64,000 bases of DNA, taken from contig CAWJMF010000002.1 of the NCBI GenBank assembly GCA_963843945.1, positions 310,001 through 374,000 of the forward strand, in the 5' to 3' direction. The notes beneath the pieces are model-generated. The model searched no databases and was not told the DNA's origin. It saw only the letters and a list, made by a program, of their open reading frames with translations. The position numbers were made by a program, and so were the translations under genes. This DNA is from CAWJMF01 sp963843945 (GTDB taxonomy: Bacteria; Vulcanimicrobiota; Vulcanimicrobiia; Vulcanimicrobiales; Vulcanimicrobiaceae). Below, piece by piece: positions 1 to 8,960 of this stretch. Within the stretch, counting starts at the first letter, position 1. Each line of letters opens with the position of its first letter.

Positions 1-210
1 CTTCGGCGAGCGGCCGGTGTGCTGACCGGTGTCGACGACGAGCTGGCCGTCCGCTCCGAGTTCGCCTTCGCCGCGCTCGATGGCCGCCTCATAGAGGGCC
101 GCCACGGGTAGATCGTGCCGGAGCGTGCCGAGCCCCCGCAGTCCGAGCTCGTCGAGCTGGCCGCGGAGAACCGCGTCGTTGGCTTTAGGAGGGAGGGTTA
201 GGATGAGCGT
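1..210 (-). CDS. pckA: Phosphoenolpyruvate carboxykinase (ATP), N-terminal part only
   Basis: Reading leftward, the frame encodes the N-terminal region of ATP-dependent PEP carboxykinase, which converts oxaloacetate to phosphoenolpyruvate in gluconeogenesis. The visible blocks are ALYEAAIERGEGEL and VVDTGQHTGRSPK, the latter being the hallmark N-terminal signature of the family. The rest lies beyond the left edge. The open frame runs up to a TAG at 211-213, but no ATG, GTG or TTG precedes the conserved part, so the true start is unresolved. A one-base error near 190-200, like those in other genes here, could hide it. The identity is secure; the start is not. Confidence 0.75.
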
Positions 211-269
211 CTACCTCGGTCGGGTGGGTGGGTGGAAAAAAGTTCCCGCTGTTCGGCGCTTTACCCCGC

Positions 270-866
270 CTAGCGGAAAAGCGCGCGGGTGTGAGGGCTG
301 CGTTCGACCTCCTCGACGCGGCGGTAGGTCCGGGCGAGCGCGTCGGGCAGGGGGTTGGTCACGCCGAACCAGAGCCGCTCCGATTTGAAGTGGTGCCAGA
401 GGTGGTACTTCTTGATCCAGCGCCCGTACGGCGTCCGGGGCCGAAACGGCACGTGGGCCACGTAGTGAACCCACTCGTAATAGAGCAGGCCGAGGAGGTT
501 GCCGAACACGAGCGCCGCCGTCAGCGTCAAGCTGCGCGTAAGCGCGACATACGCGGCCGCGAAAAGCGCCAGCGCCGGGACCAGGAACCAGGGCGGCAAG
601 AACAAGAGATCGAGCCGTTCGGGTTCGAGATGGTGGTCGTAGTGAAGACGGTGTTGCAAGCTCCGCACGAAGGGCTGCGCGGAGGGAGCGGCGTGCAGGA
701 GAAAGCGATGCGTGCCGTACTCGCTGACGAAAAAAAGTAACGCTCCCAGTGCGACAACCCAGGGCGCGAAGGCCAGCCGCCCGCTCAGCGTCGCCAGCGC
801 GAGCGCCGCGATGCCGGCGAGCAACAGTCCGTTGCTTCCGTGCTTGAGGAAACGCGCGAAGATCAC
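270..866 (-). CDS. Fatty acid hydroxylase / sterol desaturase superfamily membrane protein
   Basis: A protein of about 198 residues with four hydrophobic segments and histidine clusters typical of the di-iron fatty acid hydroxylase superfamily: EYGTHRFLLH, RLHYDHH, EWVHYVAH and KYHLWHHF. These HX3H/HXXHH-type histidines hold the two irons that activate oxygen for hydroxylation or desaturation of a lipid chain at the membrane. The substrate cannot be told. I favour the GTG at 866 because the protein then begins just before the first hydrophobic stretch; an in-frame GTG at 926 would add 20 Arg-rich residues and overlap the divergent gene. It is divergently arranged with the peptidase gene. Confidence 0.72.
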   Translation of the reverse strand: MIFARFLKHGSNGLLLAGIAALALATLSGRLAFAPWVVALGALLFFVSEYGTHRFLLHAAPSAQPFVRSLQHRLHYDHHLEPERLDLLFLPPWFLVPALALFAAAYVALTRSLTLTAALVFGNLLGLLYYEWVHYVAHVPFRPRTPYGRWIKKYHLWHHFKSERLWFGVTNPLPDALARTYRRVEEVERSPHTRALFR

Positions 867-901
867 CGGGAGGGCGTTCGCTTTTACCCGCGCGAATCCG
901 C

Positions 902-2083
902 GTGGAGATGATCGGCTCGCTCGCACGAATCGTCGCCTGCGCGGCGCTCCTAAGCTTTGCGCTTCCCGCCGGCGCCGGCGACGATCGGGTGCCGGTAGGC
1001 GTCCTCCCGGCGGGCCCGCTGGACGCGCTCACCGACGTCCCCGGCGTCCTCGTCGGTCAAGTCACGAAAATCGAGGGGCCCGCAGGCGAACTCGTTCCGG
1101 GCAAGGGCCCGGTGCGAACGGGCGTAACGGCGATCCTTCCGAACGGCGACATCTGGAACCGTCGTGTCGCCGCCGCCACCTACGACCTCAACGGCAACGG
1201 CGAGATGACCGGCGCGCACTGGGTGAACGAGGCGGGTTTCTTAGAAGCGCCGATCGCCTTGACGAACACGCTCGACGTCGGGCGCGTCGACGACGGCGTC
1301 ATCGACTGGATGCTGAAACGGTATCCGAATCTCGGCGTGCGCGACGACGTTCCGCTACCGGTCGTCGCCGAGTGCGACGACCAAGGCCTGAACGATATCC
1401 AAGGCCGGCACGTCTCGGCGAGCGATACGGTGGCGGCGTTCGAAGCCGCGCGAGGCGGCGCGTTTCCGCGCGGAAACGTCGGCGCCGGAACGGGCATGCA
1501 CGCCTTCGGCTTCAAAGGCGGTATCGGCACCGCATCGCGGGTCATCGCCAAAGCCGGCGGCGGCTACACGGTCGGAATCCTGGTCAACGCCAACACCGGT
1601 TCGCGCAGCGAGTTGCGCATCGACGGGGTCCCGGTCGGGCGCTTGCTGCAGCACGAGTATTTGCCGGTTCTTCCGCGGCCCGCGGCGCTGCGGACGCACG
1701 GCCGCGCGGCTGACGGCAGCATCATCGTCGTGCTCGCAACCGACGCACCGCTCGACGCGCGCGAATTGCGCGAATTGCTGAAGCGAGCGGTCCTGGGACT
1801 CGGCCGGACGGGCCTGACCTCGCACGTCTCGAGCGGCGACCTGCTGATCGGATTCAGCACGACGCGGATCTATCCGCGCGACACTTCCGGAGCGCCGTCC
1901 GCCGCGATCTTGGCCGACGAGGACGCGCTCGACGAACTCTTTGCAGCGACGGCCGAGGCCGCCGAAGCGGCCGTCGTCGACGCTTTGCTCTCGGCCCGCA
2001 CGCTCTCCGGGGCACACGGGATCACGCTCTACGGGCTTCCCGCCGAACGCGTGCGCGCGCTGCTCAAAAACCAGGGCGGCTAG
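902..2083 (+). CDS. Exported P1 family (DmpA-type) aminopeptidase
   Basis: A 393-residue member of peptidase family S58 (DmpA / L-aminopeptidase D-esterase). These enzymes self-cleave into two chains and remove N-terminal residues, sometimes D- or beta-amino acids. The family core is visible: LTDVPGVLVGQ, RTGVTAILPNG, NEAGFLEAPIALTNT, GTGMHAFGFKGGIGTASR and GILVNANTGSR. The Ser in the GIGTASR block is the likely N-terminal nucleophile after self-cleavage. Residues 4-25 form a signal peptide ending near PAGAGD, so it probably acts in the periplasm. The start may be GTG 902 or ATG 908. Its TAG stop overlaps the stop codon of the convergent ATPase gene. Confidence 0.85.
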   Translation: MEMIGSLARIVACAALLSFALPAGAGDDRVPVGVLPAGPLDALTDVPGVLVGQVTKIEGPAGELVPGKGPVRTGVTAILPNGDIWNRRVAAATYDLNGNGEMTGAHWVNEAGFLEAPIALTNTLDVGRVDDGVIDWMLKRYPNLGVRDDVPLPVVAECDDQGLNDIQGRHVSASDTVAAFEAARGGAFPRGNVGAGTGMHAFGFKGGIGTASRVIAKAGGGYTVGILVNANTGSRSELRIDGVPVGRLLQHEYLPVLPRPAALRTHGRAADGSIIVVLATDAPLDARELRELLKRAVLGLGRTGLTSHVSSGDLLIGFSTTRIYPRDTSGAPSAAILADEDALDELFAATAEAAEAAVVDALLSARTLSGAHGITLYGLPAERVRALLKNQGG

Positions 2084-3384
2084 GCCGCGAACGGGTCCTT
2101 CGTCGCCGCGGCAGGCGCGGCAGCGCCTGGCGTTTGCTGGCTAAAGTCCGGGGTGATGAAGAGCGGCTTCATGGTGAGGATCGCGTCGACCGTATCGTCG
2201 CCTACCGTCAGGTGGCACAGCGCCTGATTGCGGTTCATCGAGAAGAGCGAAGCCATCTCGACGCGGTTGGTGTTGTGCTTGGTCGCGCGATCGAGCGTGT
2301 TGAGCGTCTCGTCGTCGTCCGTCTTGTAGAAGATTTTCTGCGTGAAATTCTGCAGCGCTGCATCCACGTGGTGACGCGGAAGGACCGAGTAGAGCGACGA
2401 AACGCCCTGCGTCGTCGCGAGCACCATGCAGCCCGCCGAGCGTATGACGCCGAGCGATTGGACGTCGGATTCCGAGACGCACAGCTGGTATTCGTCCACG
2501 CCGAATACGACGGGCCGCGTTTGATCGAGCGACGGATCCGAACGCCGGTTCTCGAGCGCCGTAAAGAAGCGGCGCTTCGCCAGCGTGTAGATCGCGTTGG
2601 CCGCGCGCTCGTAACGCGAACGCGGAACGTGCAGCACGATGACTTTTCCGGTGAAGACCGACTCGACGGAAACGAGATTGTGTTTGCGCGCGAAGGTCTT
2701 GGAGATCTGGACGTCGCGCAGCGGCTCGAGCAACTGCGAGACGGCGAACTGCACCGCGCGCCGCGTCTCGGGGGTGAACTGCAAGTAGCGCGTATCCTCG
2801 TAGGACATCGCCTCGCGAATCGTCCAAGCTTCGTCGGAGGCGCCGTCGAGGGCGCGTAAGCGTTCGCTCGCTTGAATCCGTACCATCGCGGCGAACTTGT
2901 CGTCGAAACAATACGACGTCAGGTGCTCGAAGGTGTAGTATTGCGTGCCCGCGGCGCGCAGCATGCGCAAGGCGTTCTTCATGCGCGCGACGGCGGCGTC
3001 GACCCAGGTCTTGGCCTCTTCGCCGACGCGCCCGAAGGTGTCGCGGAAGTACATCGCGTCGACGTCGGGGCTGCCGCTCAAGAGATCGAGTCCGACAGCG
3101 CTGCCGGGCTCGACGACCAGGCATTCGCGGCCCGCCCGGCGCGCGATTTCGACCGCCTCGCCAACGGCTTCGGCCTTGGCCGCGATCACGAAAGCGCCGG
3201 CGCCGAGGCGCCCGAGCATGTCGGTCAGCATCGGATTAAAGGAACGCGTCGTCTTTCCCGAGCCGGACGACCCAAAGATGATCGTGTGCCGGCACAGGTC
3301 GTCGATCCCGAAAGTGACCTGCCGCTCGGGCGTCCCGAGCGTAATCGTGCGCTGTCCGTACGACTGCGTCTGCTGTGCTTCCAT
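2080..3384 (-). CDS. VirD4/TraG-like P-loop ATPase, orphan
   Basis: A 434-residue P-loop ATPase with Walker A GSSGSGKT near residue 40 and a Walker B-like VVFGVDEYQ near 290, followed by a sensor-like MVLATTQG segment. The arrangement (TIIFGSSGSGKT, FNPMLTDML, then a large alpha/beta domain) resembles the cytoplasmic part of type IV coupling proteins and HerA/FtsK-type DNA pumps. No N-terminal membrane segments are present, so it would be soluble. No relaxase, VirB or NurA gene lies nearby. Its function is unknown; a DNA-handling motor is an inference from the fold. A GGGAG stands upstream of the ATG. Confidence 0.7.
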   Translation of the reverse strand: MEAQQTQSYGQRTITLGTPERQVTFGIDDLCRHTIIFGSSGSGKTTRSFNPMLTDMLGRLGAGAFVIAAKAEAVGEAVEIARRAGRECLVVEPGSAVGLDLLSGSPDVDAMYFRDTFGRVGEEAKTWVDAAVARMKNALRMLRAAGTQYYTFEHLTSYCFDDKFAAMVRIQASERLRALDGASDEAWTIREAMSYEDTRYLQFTPETRRAVQFAVSQLLEPLRDVQISKTFARKHNLVSVESVFTGKVIVLHVPRSRYERAANAIYTLAKRRFFTALENRRSDPSLDQTRPVVFGVDEYQLCVSESDVQSLGVIRSAGCMVLATTQGVSSLYSVLPRHHVDAALQNFTQKIFYKTDDDETLNTLDRATKHNTNRVEMASLFSMNRNQALCHLTVGDDTVDAILTMKPLFITPDFSQQTPGAAAPAAATKDPFAA

Positions 3385-3547
3385 GAACCCCGTCTCCCGC
3401 CGAACTCCCTAGCTTTTACATCGACCTTCCCGAAGTGAAATTGAGCAGGCGTCGTTGATTGCCTTCACACGGCCGAGAGGGCGTATGCTCGCCGCGCGGT
3501 GCGCGGGATCACATTTTGAGGTCGGGCGCGGGCGCCTCCTTAGGCTG

Positions 3548-4499
3548 CTAGGCGACGTGCATCGGCGCCAGGTCGTGCGCTTGGAGCAGCGGCCCGGGCG
3601 AGATGACGTGGCGTTTCATACCGAGCGCGCTCGCGTCGACGCCGAGCGCGAGCGCGACGAGTTGGGGCAGGTGAAAGGTCGGCAGGTCGGTGCGTCCCCA
3701 GCGCGCGGCCGAGTCGGCTTGGTACCCGTCGAGCGCCAGGTGGCAGAGCGGGCAGGGGGTCAGGACGGCTTCCGCGCCGCGCTCCTTGGCCATCCGCATG
3801 TTCTGGCCGACCATGTTGGCGGCGATTCCGTCCTTTTCGAGCTGCACGTGGAAACCGCAGCAGCGCGTCTTGCCGGCGTAGTCGATCGCTTCGCCGCCCA
3901 GTGCCTCGATGAGATCTTCGAGCGAATGCGGGTTACGCGATGACTCCCAGCCGTTAACGCTCTCGGGCCGGATGATGTGGCAGCCGTAGAAGGGCGCGAC
4001 TTTCAGACCGTTCAGCGGTTTCACGACCATCTCGCGCAACGCGTCGAGGCCGATATCGTCGATGAGCAGCCAGAGCAGGTGCCGCACCGAGACGCTGCCC
4101 TTGTAGCTCGCGTTGAACTTGCCGAGGATGTCGTTGGCTTGCTCCATCCGCGCTCGCGTCTTCGAGCAATTCTTTGTTGGCGGCGCGCATGTGTCCGGTG
4201 CAGGTCGAACAAATCGTGATGACGTCGTCGAGCCCGAGCGCTTCGGCTTGCGCGTACGTGCGGGCATTGAGCACGCGCGCCACGTCGCGGTTGACGTCGT
4301 TGAGCACCGAGGCGCCGCAACACGACGCGGCGGTCAATTCGATCAGCTCGATGCCGAGCTTGTCGGCTAAGAGCATCGTCGAGGTGAAAAGTTCGGTGCA
4401 CGACTCTTTAGCGACGCAGCCGGGGAAGAAGCCGTAGCGCTTGGTCTGGGCCGATTTCGAGCGCGCCTTCGCGGGCGCGGGCGCAGCTGCAGTAGTCAA
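3548..4499 (-). CDS. sdhE: Succinate dehydrogenase anchor-type subunit E (CCG-domain protein), one frameshift
   Basis: About 316 residues once one extra base near 4150-4158 is removed. Two cysteine-rich CCG domains are visible: GCVAKE...SCCGASV...CSTCTGH in the first and YGCHIIRP...RCCGFHV...CPLCH in the second. This is the HdrB-like subunit that replaces the usual haem-b anchor in non-classical succinate dehydrogenases, carrying electrons from SdhB to the membrane quinone pool. It starts at TTG 4499, overlapping the SdhB stop by TTGA, so translation is probably coupled. The shift is +1 (AGC, extra G, then CGG ATG GAG). The protein is otherwise intact on both sides. sdhE here means the CCG subunit, not the flavinylation factor. 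Confidence 0.82.
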
Positions 4500-5452
4500 G
4501 CGACGGGTACCTCCAGGGTCTCGAAAACGGTGCGGATCTCGTCGACCTTGTCGACGGGATGCAGGAAGAGCGGCGGAATCTTGCCCTTGGCGGCCATGCG
4601 CAGGCCGAGGGGCGCGACCTTCAACAAGCCGCGGAAGTTGAAACGGCCGACGGTCCCGACGATCACTTGGTTTTCGTCGAGCATGCCGGTCTGCTTGATC
4701 GTCTTCGCGACGACCAGCGCGTGACGCGGTCCGGCGGCGTTCGTGAGGCCGGCTTGGACCGTCGCGCGCTTGGTGTCGATGATGCGGTCGTGCGGTTCGA
4801 CGTGCTTGGGACAGTACGAGCAGGCGTAGCAGTGCGCGCAGAGCCAGAGGTAATCGTCGGAGATCTGGGCGAGGCGCTCGTTGCGCTTGCCGTCACGGAC
4901 GTCTTCGATGAAGCGGTAGGCGTACGAGATCGCCGCCGGTCCGGCAAAGGACGGATCGACGCTGACCACCGGGCAAAGCGCGTAGCAGGTCGCGCACATG
5001 ACGCAGTTCGCCACGGCGACGAGTTTCTTCATATCCTCGGGCGAGACGCGCCGCTCGCGCTCGTGATCTTCGTCGCGGTCGCTCGGCTGCAGGTACGGCT
5101 TGAGGCGCGAGTACTTGTCCCAGAACGGGTCCATGTGGACGACCATGTCCTTCATGGGCTCGAAATTGGGCATCGGGTCGATCTTCACCGAGCGGTCCGC
5201 GCGCAGCACGGTATGGATCGGCGTTTTGCATGCCAGGCCGGTCACGCCGTTGATGTTCATCGAGCACGATCCGCAAATGGCCGAGCGGCAGGAGCGCCGG
5301 AACGAGATCGATCCGTCGACCTCGGCCTTGGCGTACTCGAGGGCGTCGAGCACCGTCGAGGTCTCGGGGAAGTCGATGTCGACCCGGTCGCGGTGCGGCT
5401 CCGTATCGACGGCGGAATCGAAGCGGAAGAGGTCGAGCGTTATCTTTGCCAT
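4496..5452 (-). CDS. sdhB: Succinate dehydrogenase iron-sulfur subunit
   Basis: A 318-residue iron-sulfur subunit that passes electrons from the flavin of SdhA toward the membrane. The N-terminal ferredoxin domain holds the 2Fe-2S ligands CRSAICGSC with a later Cys in GLACKT. The C-terminal part holds CVMCATCYALCP and CAHCYACSYCP for the other clusters. The ATG at 5452 gives the normal start MAKITLDLFRF and overlaps the SdhA stop by TGATG, indicating translational coupling. The protein is longer than E. coli SdhB (about 240 residues) because of a C-terminal extension, typical of the SdhABE-type complexes. Confidence 0.93.
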   Translation of the reverse strand: MAKITLDLFRFDSAVDTEPHRDRVDIDFPETSTVLDALEYAKAEVDGSISFRRSCRSAICGSCSMNINGVTGLACKTPIHTVLRADRSVKIDPMPNFEPMKDMVVHMDPFWDKYSRLKPYLQPSDRDEDHERERRVSPEDMKKLVAVANCVMCATCYALCPVVSVDPSFAGPAAISYAYRFIEDVRDGKRNERLAQISDDYLWLCAHCYACSYCPKHVEPHDRIIDTKRATVQAGLTNAAGPRHALVVAKTIKQTGMLDENQVIVGTVGRFNFRGLLKVAPLGLRMAAKGKIPPLFLHPVDKVDEIRTVFETLEVPVA

Positions 5453-7132
5453 CAGTAGGTTCTCACCGTCGGTTCCCACTTTGTCAGCGTGACCTTGCGG
5501 TCGTAGTCGATCTTCGGGTCGGCTCCGGTATAGTTGAAGCGCGAGTGCACGAGCCATTTTGCGTCATCGCGTTCGGGAAAATCGGTGCGGGCTTGCGCGC
5601 CGCGCGACTCGGTCCGGCTGAGCGCGCCGTGCGCGATCGCCTGCGCGATGTCGACCAGGAACTCGGTCTCGAGCAGACCGACGAGGTCGGTGTTGAACGT
5701 CTTGGATTTGTCCGCGACGGTCATCGTTTTGGCCGCTTCGCGGACCTTGCGCAGGTCGTCCACGGCGGTGCCCAAGCCCTCGGCGTCGCGGAAGATGAAG
5801 ACGTTTTCGGACATCGCCGCATTCATCGCCTTGCGGACGTGGGAGTGGCGGTCGCCACCCGAGCGGGCGAGGATGCCGTCGATCCGCTCGCGTTCGGACT
5901 TCAGGGTCGCCTCGGAGTGCCGCACGCTCGGCACGCTTTTAATGTAGTCGACCGCGTGCCGCGCGGAGCGCGCTCCGAAAACGATCGTTTCCAGCAGCGA
6001 GTTGCCGCCCAGCCGGTTCGCACCGTGGACGCTGACGCAGGCGCATTCGCCGGCGGCGTAGACGCCCGGAATCTTGGTGGCGCCGAACTTGTCGGTTTCG
6101 ATCCCGCCCATGGCGTAGTGCATGCCGGGCAGAATCGGGATCGGCGTGTCGATCGCGTCGATGACCGGTCGCGTCGAGCGCGAGCTCGCGGATCTGCGGC
6201 AGGCGCTCGAGGATCTTTTCGCGGCCGAGGTGACGCAGGTCGAGGAAGACGCAGCCGTCGACGCCGCGTCCCTCGAGGATCTCGGTCCACTCCGCGCGCG
6301 ATACGACGTCGCGCGAGGCGAGCTCGCCCTTGTTCGGCGCGTATTTGAACATGAAGCGCTCGCCGTCCTTATTGAGGAGGTACGCGCCTTCGCCGCGGGC
6401 CGCTTCGGAAAGCAGCACGCCGTTGTCCTTGAGCGAGGTCGGGTGAAACTGGACGAATTCCATGTCCATCAACGGAATGCCGGCGCGGTACGCGATCGCC
6501 ATGCCGTCGCCGGTCGAGGCGTAGCCGTTGGTCGTCTTCGCGTAGACGCGGCCGAGCCCGCCGGTCGCGAAGATCGTCGCCTTCGCGGAAACGAGCTCGA
6601 GTTCGCCGGTGCGCATGTTATACGCGACGATCCCCGCGCCGACGCCGTCCTCGACGCACAACGCGGTGGCGAAATACTCTTCGTAGACCTTCACGCCGAA
6701 ACGCTCGAGCTGTTCCCACAGCGTGTGCAGGATGACCAGGCCGGTGACGTCGGCCGAATAGCAGGTTCGCGGCGAGCCGGCACCGCCGAACGGCCGTTGG
6801 GCGATGCGGCCGTCGGGCAGCCGCGAGAAGATGCAGCCGCGATGTTCGAGCCAGACGATCTGGCGCGGCGCATCGTCGGTCATCGCCTCGATGGCGTCTT
6901 GGTCCCCGAGATAATCGGAACCCTTGACGCAGTCGAAGGCGTGGTTCTCGGGCGAGTCGTCCTCGCGGTTGCCGAGGGCGGCGTTGATACCGCCCTGGGC
7001 CGCGCCGGAATGGCTGCGAACCGGGTGCATTTTGGAAACGATCGCCACGTCGGCGCCCGCTTCGGCCGCTTCAACGGCGGCACGCATCCCGGCGAGCCCG
7101 CCACCCACGACCACGACATCGTGCTCGATCAC
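5452..7132 (-). CDS. sdhA: Succinate dehydrogenase flavoprotein subunit, one frameshift
   Basis: About 559 residues after removing one extra base near 6160-6168. It oxidises succinate to fumarate with covalently bound FAD. The FAD-binding GGGLAGMRAA is at the N-terminus and the flavin-linking His lies in SHSGAAQGGINA. The substrate-site blocks FVQFHPTSL and SRAEWTEI, and the HYAMGGI and ANRLGGNSLL blocks, are all present, the last two in the second frame. The +1 shift falls between LALDAT and VIDAIDTPIP, in a variable linker, so nothing essential is lost. Start is GTG 7132. It heads the sdhA-sdhB-sdhE operon with two coupled junctions. Confidence 0.9.
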
Positions 7133-7250
7133 GCTCGTCCCTCGACCCTCGTGAAAATTGTTTTCAACGTACAGGTTATAGCACCGCTAAGGATGACCAT
7201 AAAGTACCAACGTCGCACGCTTGTTCGAGCGGCAAAGGGCCGCCCCGGCG

Positions 7251-8795
7251 CTAGCGCCCGAAGGTGGGCGGCGCGGCTTCCGGCATCTTGACGAGCGCGA
7301 CCAGCGAATTCCAAGCCGTCGTCGCGGGCAAAACTTCGAAGCCGGCATTGTTCCAGTGGCGTTCGTCCGAAAACGGGACGTTGGCGATCCAGTCGTCTTC
7401 CCAAGGGGCCGAGCTCTTGAGCGTCGCGAGTTCGGCGGCCGAATGGTCGAGCGAGTGGACGAAGTAGACTTTGGCTTGCGCGAACGGAAGCGGTGCCGGG
7501 AAATCGTACTCGCTCACGCGCGCCCCGTTTTCGAGGATCGCGAAGTGGCTTTGGGAGACGAACAGGTCCCAGCGCTCGCGATCGTCGAGTCCGGCGTCGG
7601 TTCCGGTCCGGAAGCTCTCGTGGAGCGAAGCCGAAGGCCCGAGCACGCGCAGTCCCTGCGCGTTCCCGGCGGAGCGTGCGCCGGCGTATTCGTCAAGCAG
7701 CAGCGGACCGCCGGCACTGCCCGTCACCTCGAGGGAGAGCGCGCTCGCGCTCCGATTCGGCGTTCCGCTCCAAGCGGGTGAGGCCAGGGGGTCGGTCGCG
7801 GGCGCGAGATCGATACTGAAGGCGCGGCGGCTCGAAAAATGCGAGTCGATCTCGACCGTAGCGTGCAGGATTCGGCCGCCCGAAAAGTCCGCCGTAGCGT
7901 TTGGCACCAGCGCGAACGAAGCGCGAGGCGAACGGAGTGCCGGATTCGCACGCGCGGCCGGCTGATCGAAGAGCACGTCGTTGAACTGGCCGCCGGCGAT
8001 GAAGGCGCTCGTGTTCGCGACGTCGGCGTTGTCGACCAGCACCGTCCAGGAGACAGGCGGCCGGCCGAGCGTGAAGGTCTCGCTGCCGGCGATCGGATCG
8101 GCGGCGACGATGCGGTTCAGCGTGCCCGATTCGTCGGATCCGAAGCCGTCGAAGAAAACTTGACTGGCCGAAGAACTCGAGGGCAGCGCGGCGACTCCGC
8201 TGGCCGAGACGGCAACAGGCGCCGAGCGGGCGATGACGCCGGGGACGTCGCTCGGGCAGCCGCGGCCATTAGCGGCGACAGCGCCGTTCGAAGCGGGCCC
8301 GGCGTCGGCGCCGGCAACGAAGGTTGCGGTCTCGGCCGCCCCAAGCGCGGCGGGCACGCGTACGGCGGAGGCGGCTAAGCTGCAGCCTTGCGGCAAGGGC
8401 GGATCGAACGAGGCGACGCCCGTCGCCGGGAAGGGTCCGAGGCGATCGACCGCTTCGACGATCAGGGTCGCGCGATGCCCCGGCACCAGACCGTTCCACT
8501 CGATCTGCAGGTTCGGGGTGAGCGGCCCCTTGCGCGAGGCCGGTAACACGAGGCCGGCATACTTCATATGCGCCGGATCGGAGACGTCGTACATCCGGTA
8601 ATCGGCCGCGCCCGGAACCGCATCGAAGCCGACTTTGACGCTCGACGTGTCGGCGGCGACATTGCGCACGACGAGCACCGAGGGTGCGTCGGCGGTCGGT
8701 GCCGGCCCCGAGGCCGGACCAAGCGCCGAGAGACCCCCGCCCGAACAGGCGGAGACGACGAAGCCGACGAGCGCTAAGAGACTTAGCCGTTTCAC
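7251..8795 (-). CDS. Large hypothetical lipoprotein
   Basis: A 514-residue protein with a lipoprotein signal: MKRLSLLALVGFVVSAC, with the lipobox Cys at about residue 17. It should be lipid-anchored after LspA cleavage. Residues about 45-130 look like a fibronectin-III-like beta domain (VLVVRNVAADTSSVKVGFD... LIVEAVDRLG). The C-terminal 300 residues are beta-rich with WTVLVDNADV, FAILENGARV and DWIANVPFSD, somewhat like concanavalin-fold carbohydrate-binding or hydrolase domains. I do not recognise a family. The GTG at 8795 was chosen because it gives a proper signal peptide; longer upstream reading is Arg-rich and unlikely. Confidence 0.7.
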   Translation of the reverse strand: MKRLSLLALVGFVVSACSGGGLSALGPASGPAPTADAPSVLVVRNVAADTSSVKVGFDAVPGAADYRMYDVSDPAHMKYAGLVLPASRKGPLTPNLQIEWNGLVPGHRATLIVEAVDRLGPFPATGVASFDPPLPQGCSLAASAVRVPAALGAAETATFVAGADAGPASNGAVAANGRGCPSDVPGVIARSAPVAVSASGVAALPSSSSASQVFFDGFGSDESGTLNRIVAADPIAGSETFTLGRPPVSWTVLVDNADVANTSAFIAGGQFNDVLFDQPAARANPALRSPRASFALVPNATADFSGGRILHATVEIDSHFSSRRAFSIDLAPATDPLASPAWSGTPNRSASALSLEVTGSAGGPLLLDEYAGARSAGNAQGLRVLGPSASLHESFRTGTDAGLDDRERWDLFVSQSHFAILENGARVSEYDFPAPLPFAQAKVYFVHSLDHSAAELATLKSSAPWEDDWIANVPFSDERHWNNAGFEVLPATTAWNSLVALVKMPEAAPPTFGR

Positions 8796-8960
8796 CTGCC
8801 CCAGACTTCGGCTTCGCGGCCGGCAAACCCAAGCTTGGAAGCGCTGCAAAGCCACGCGGGCGTGCAGATGTGACCTGCGCCCGCGCGTTCGCGGCCGGAC
8901 CGTCGCGAGCGGGCCGCCGGGACGGAGGGAGCCCGGTCCGAACCCCCAAACCCGGGCCAC

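Noticed and set aside
5446..6348. Long plus-strand frames opposite sdhA and sdhB
   Set aside because: Arg- and Val-rich translations with no recognisable motifs; mirror frames of the sdh genes.
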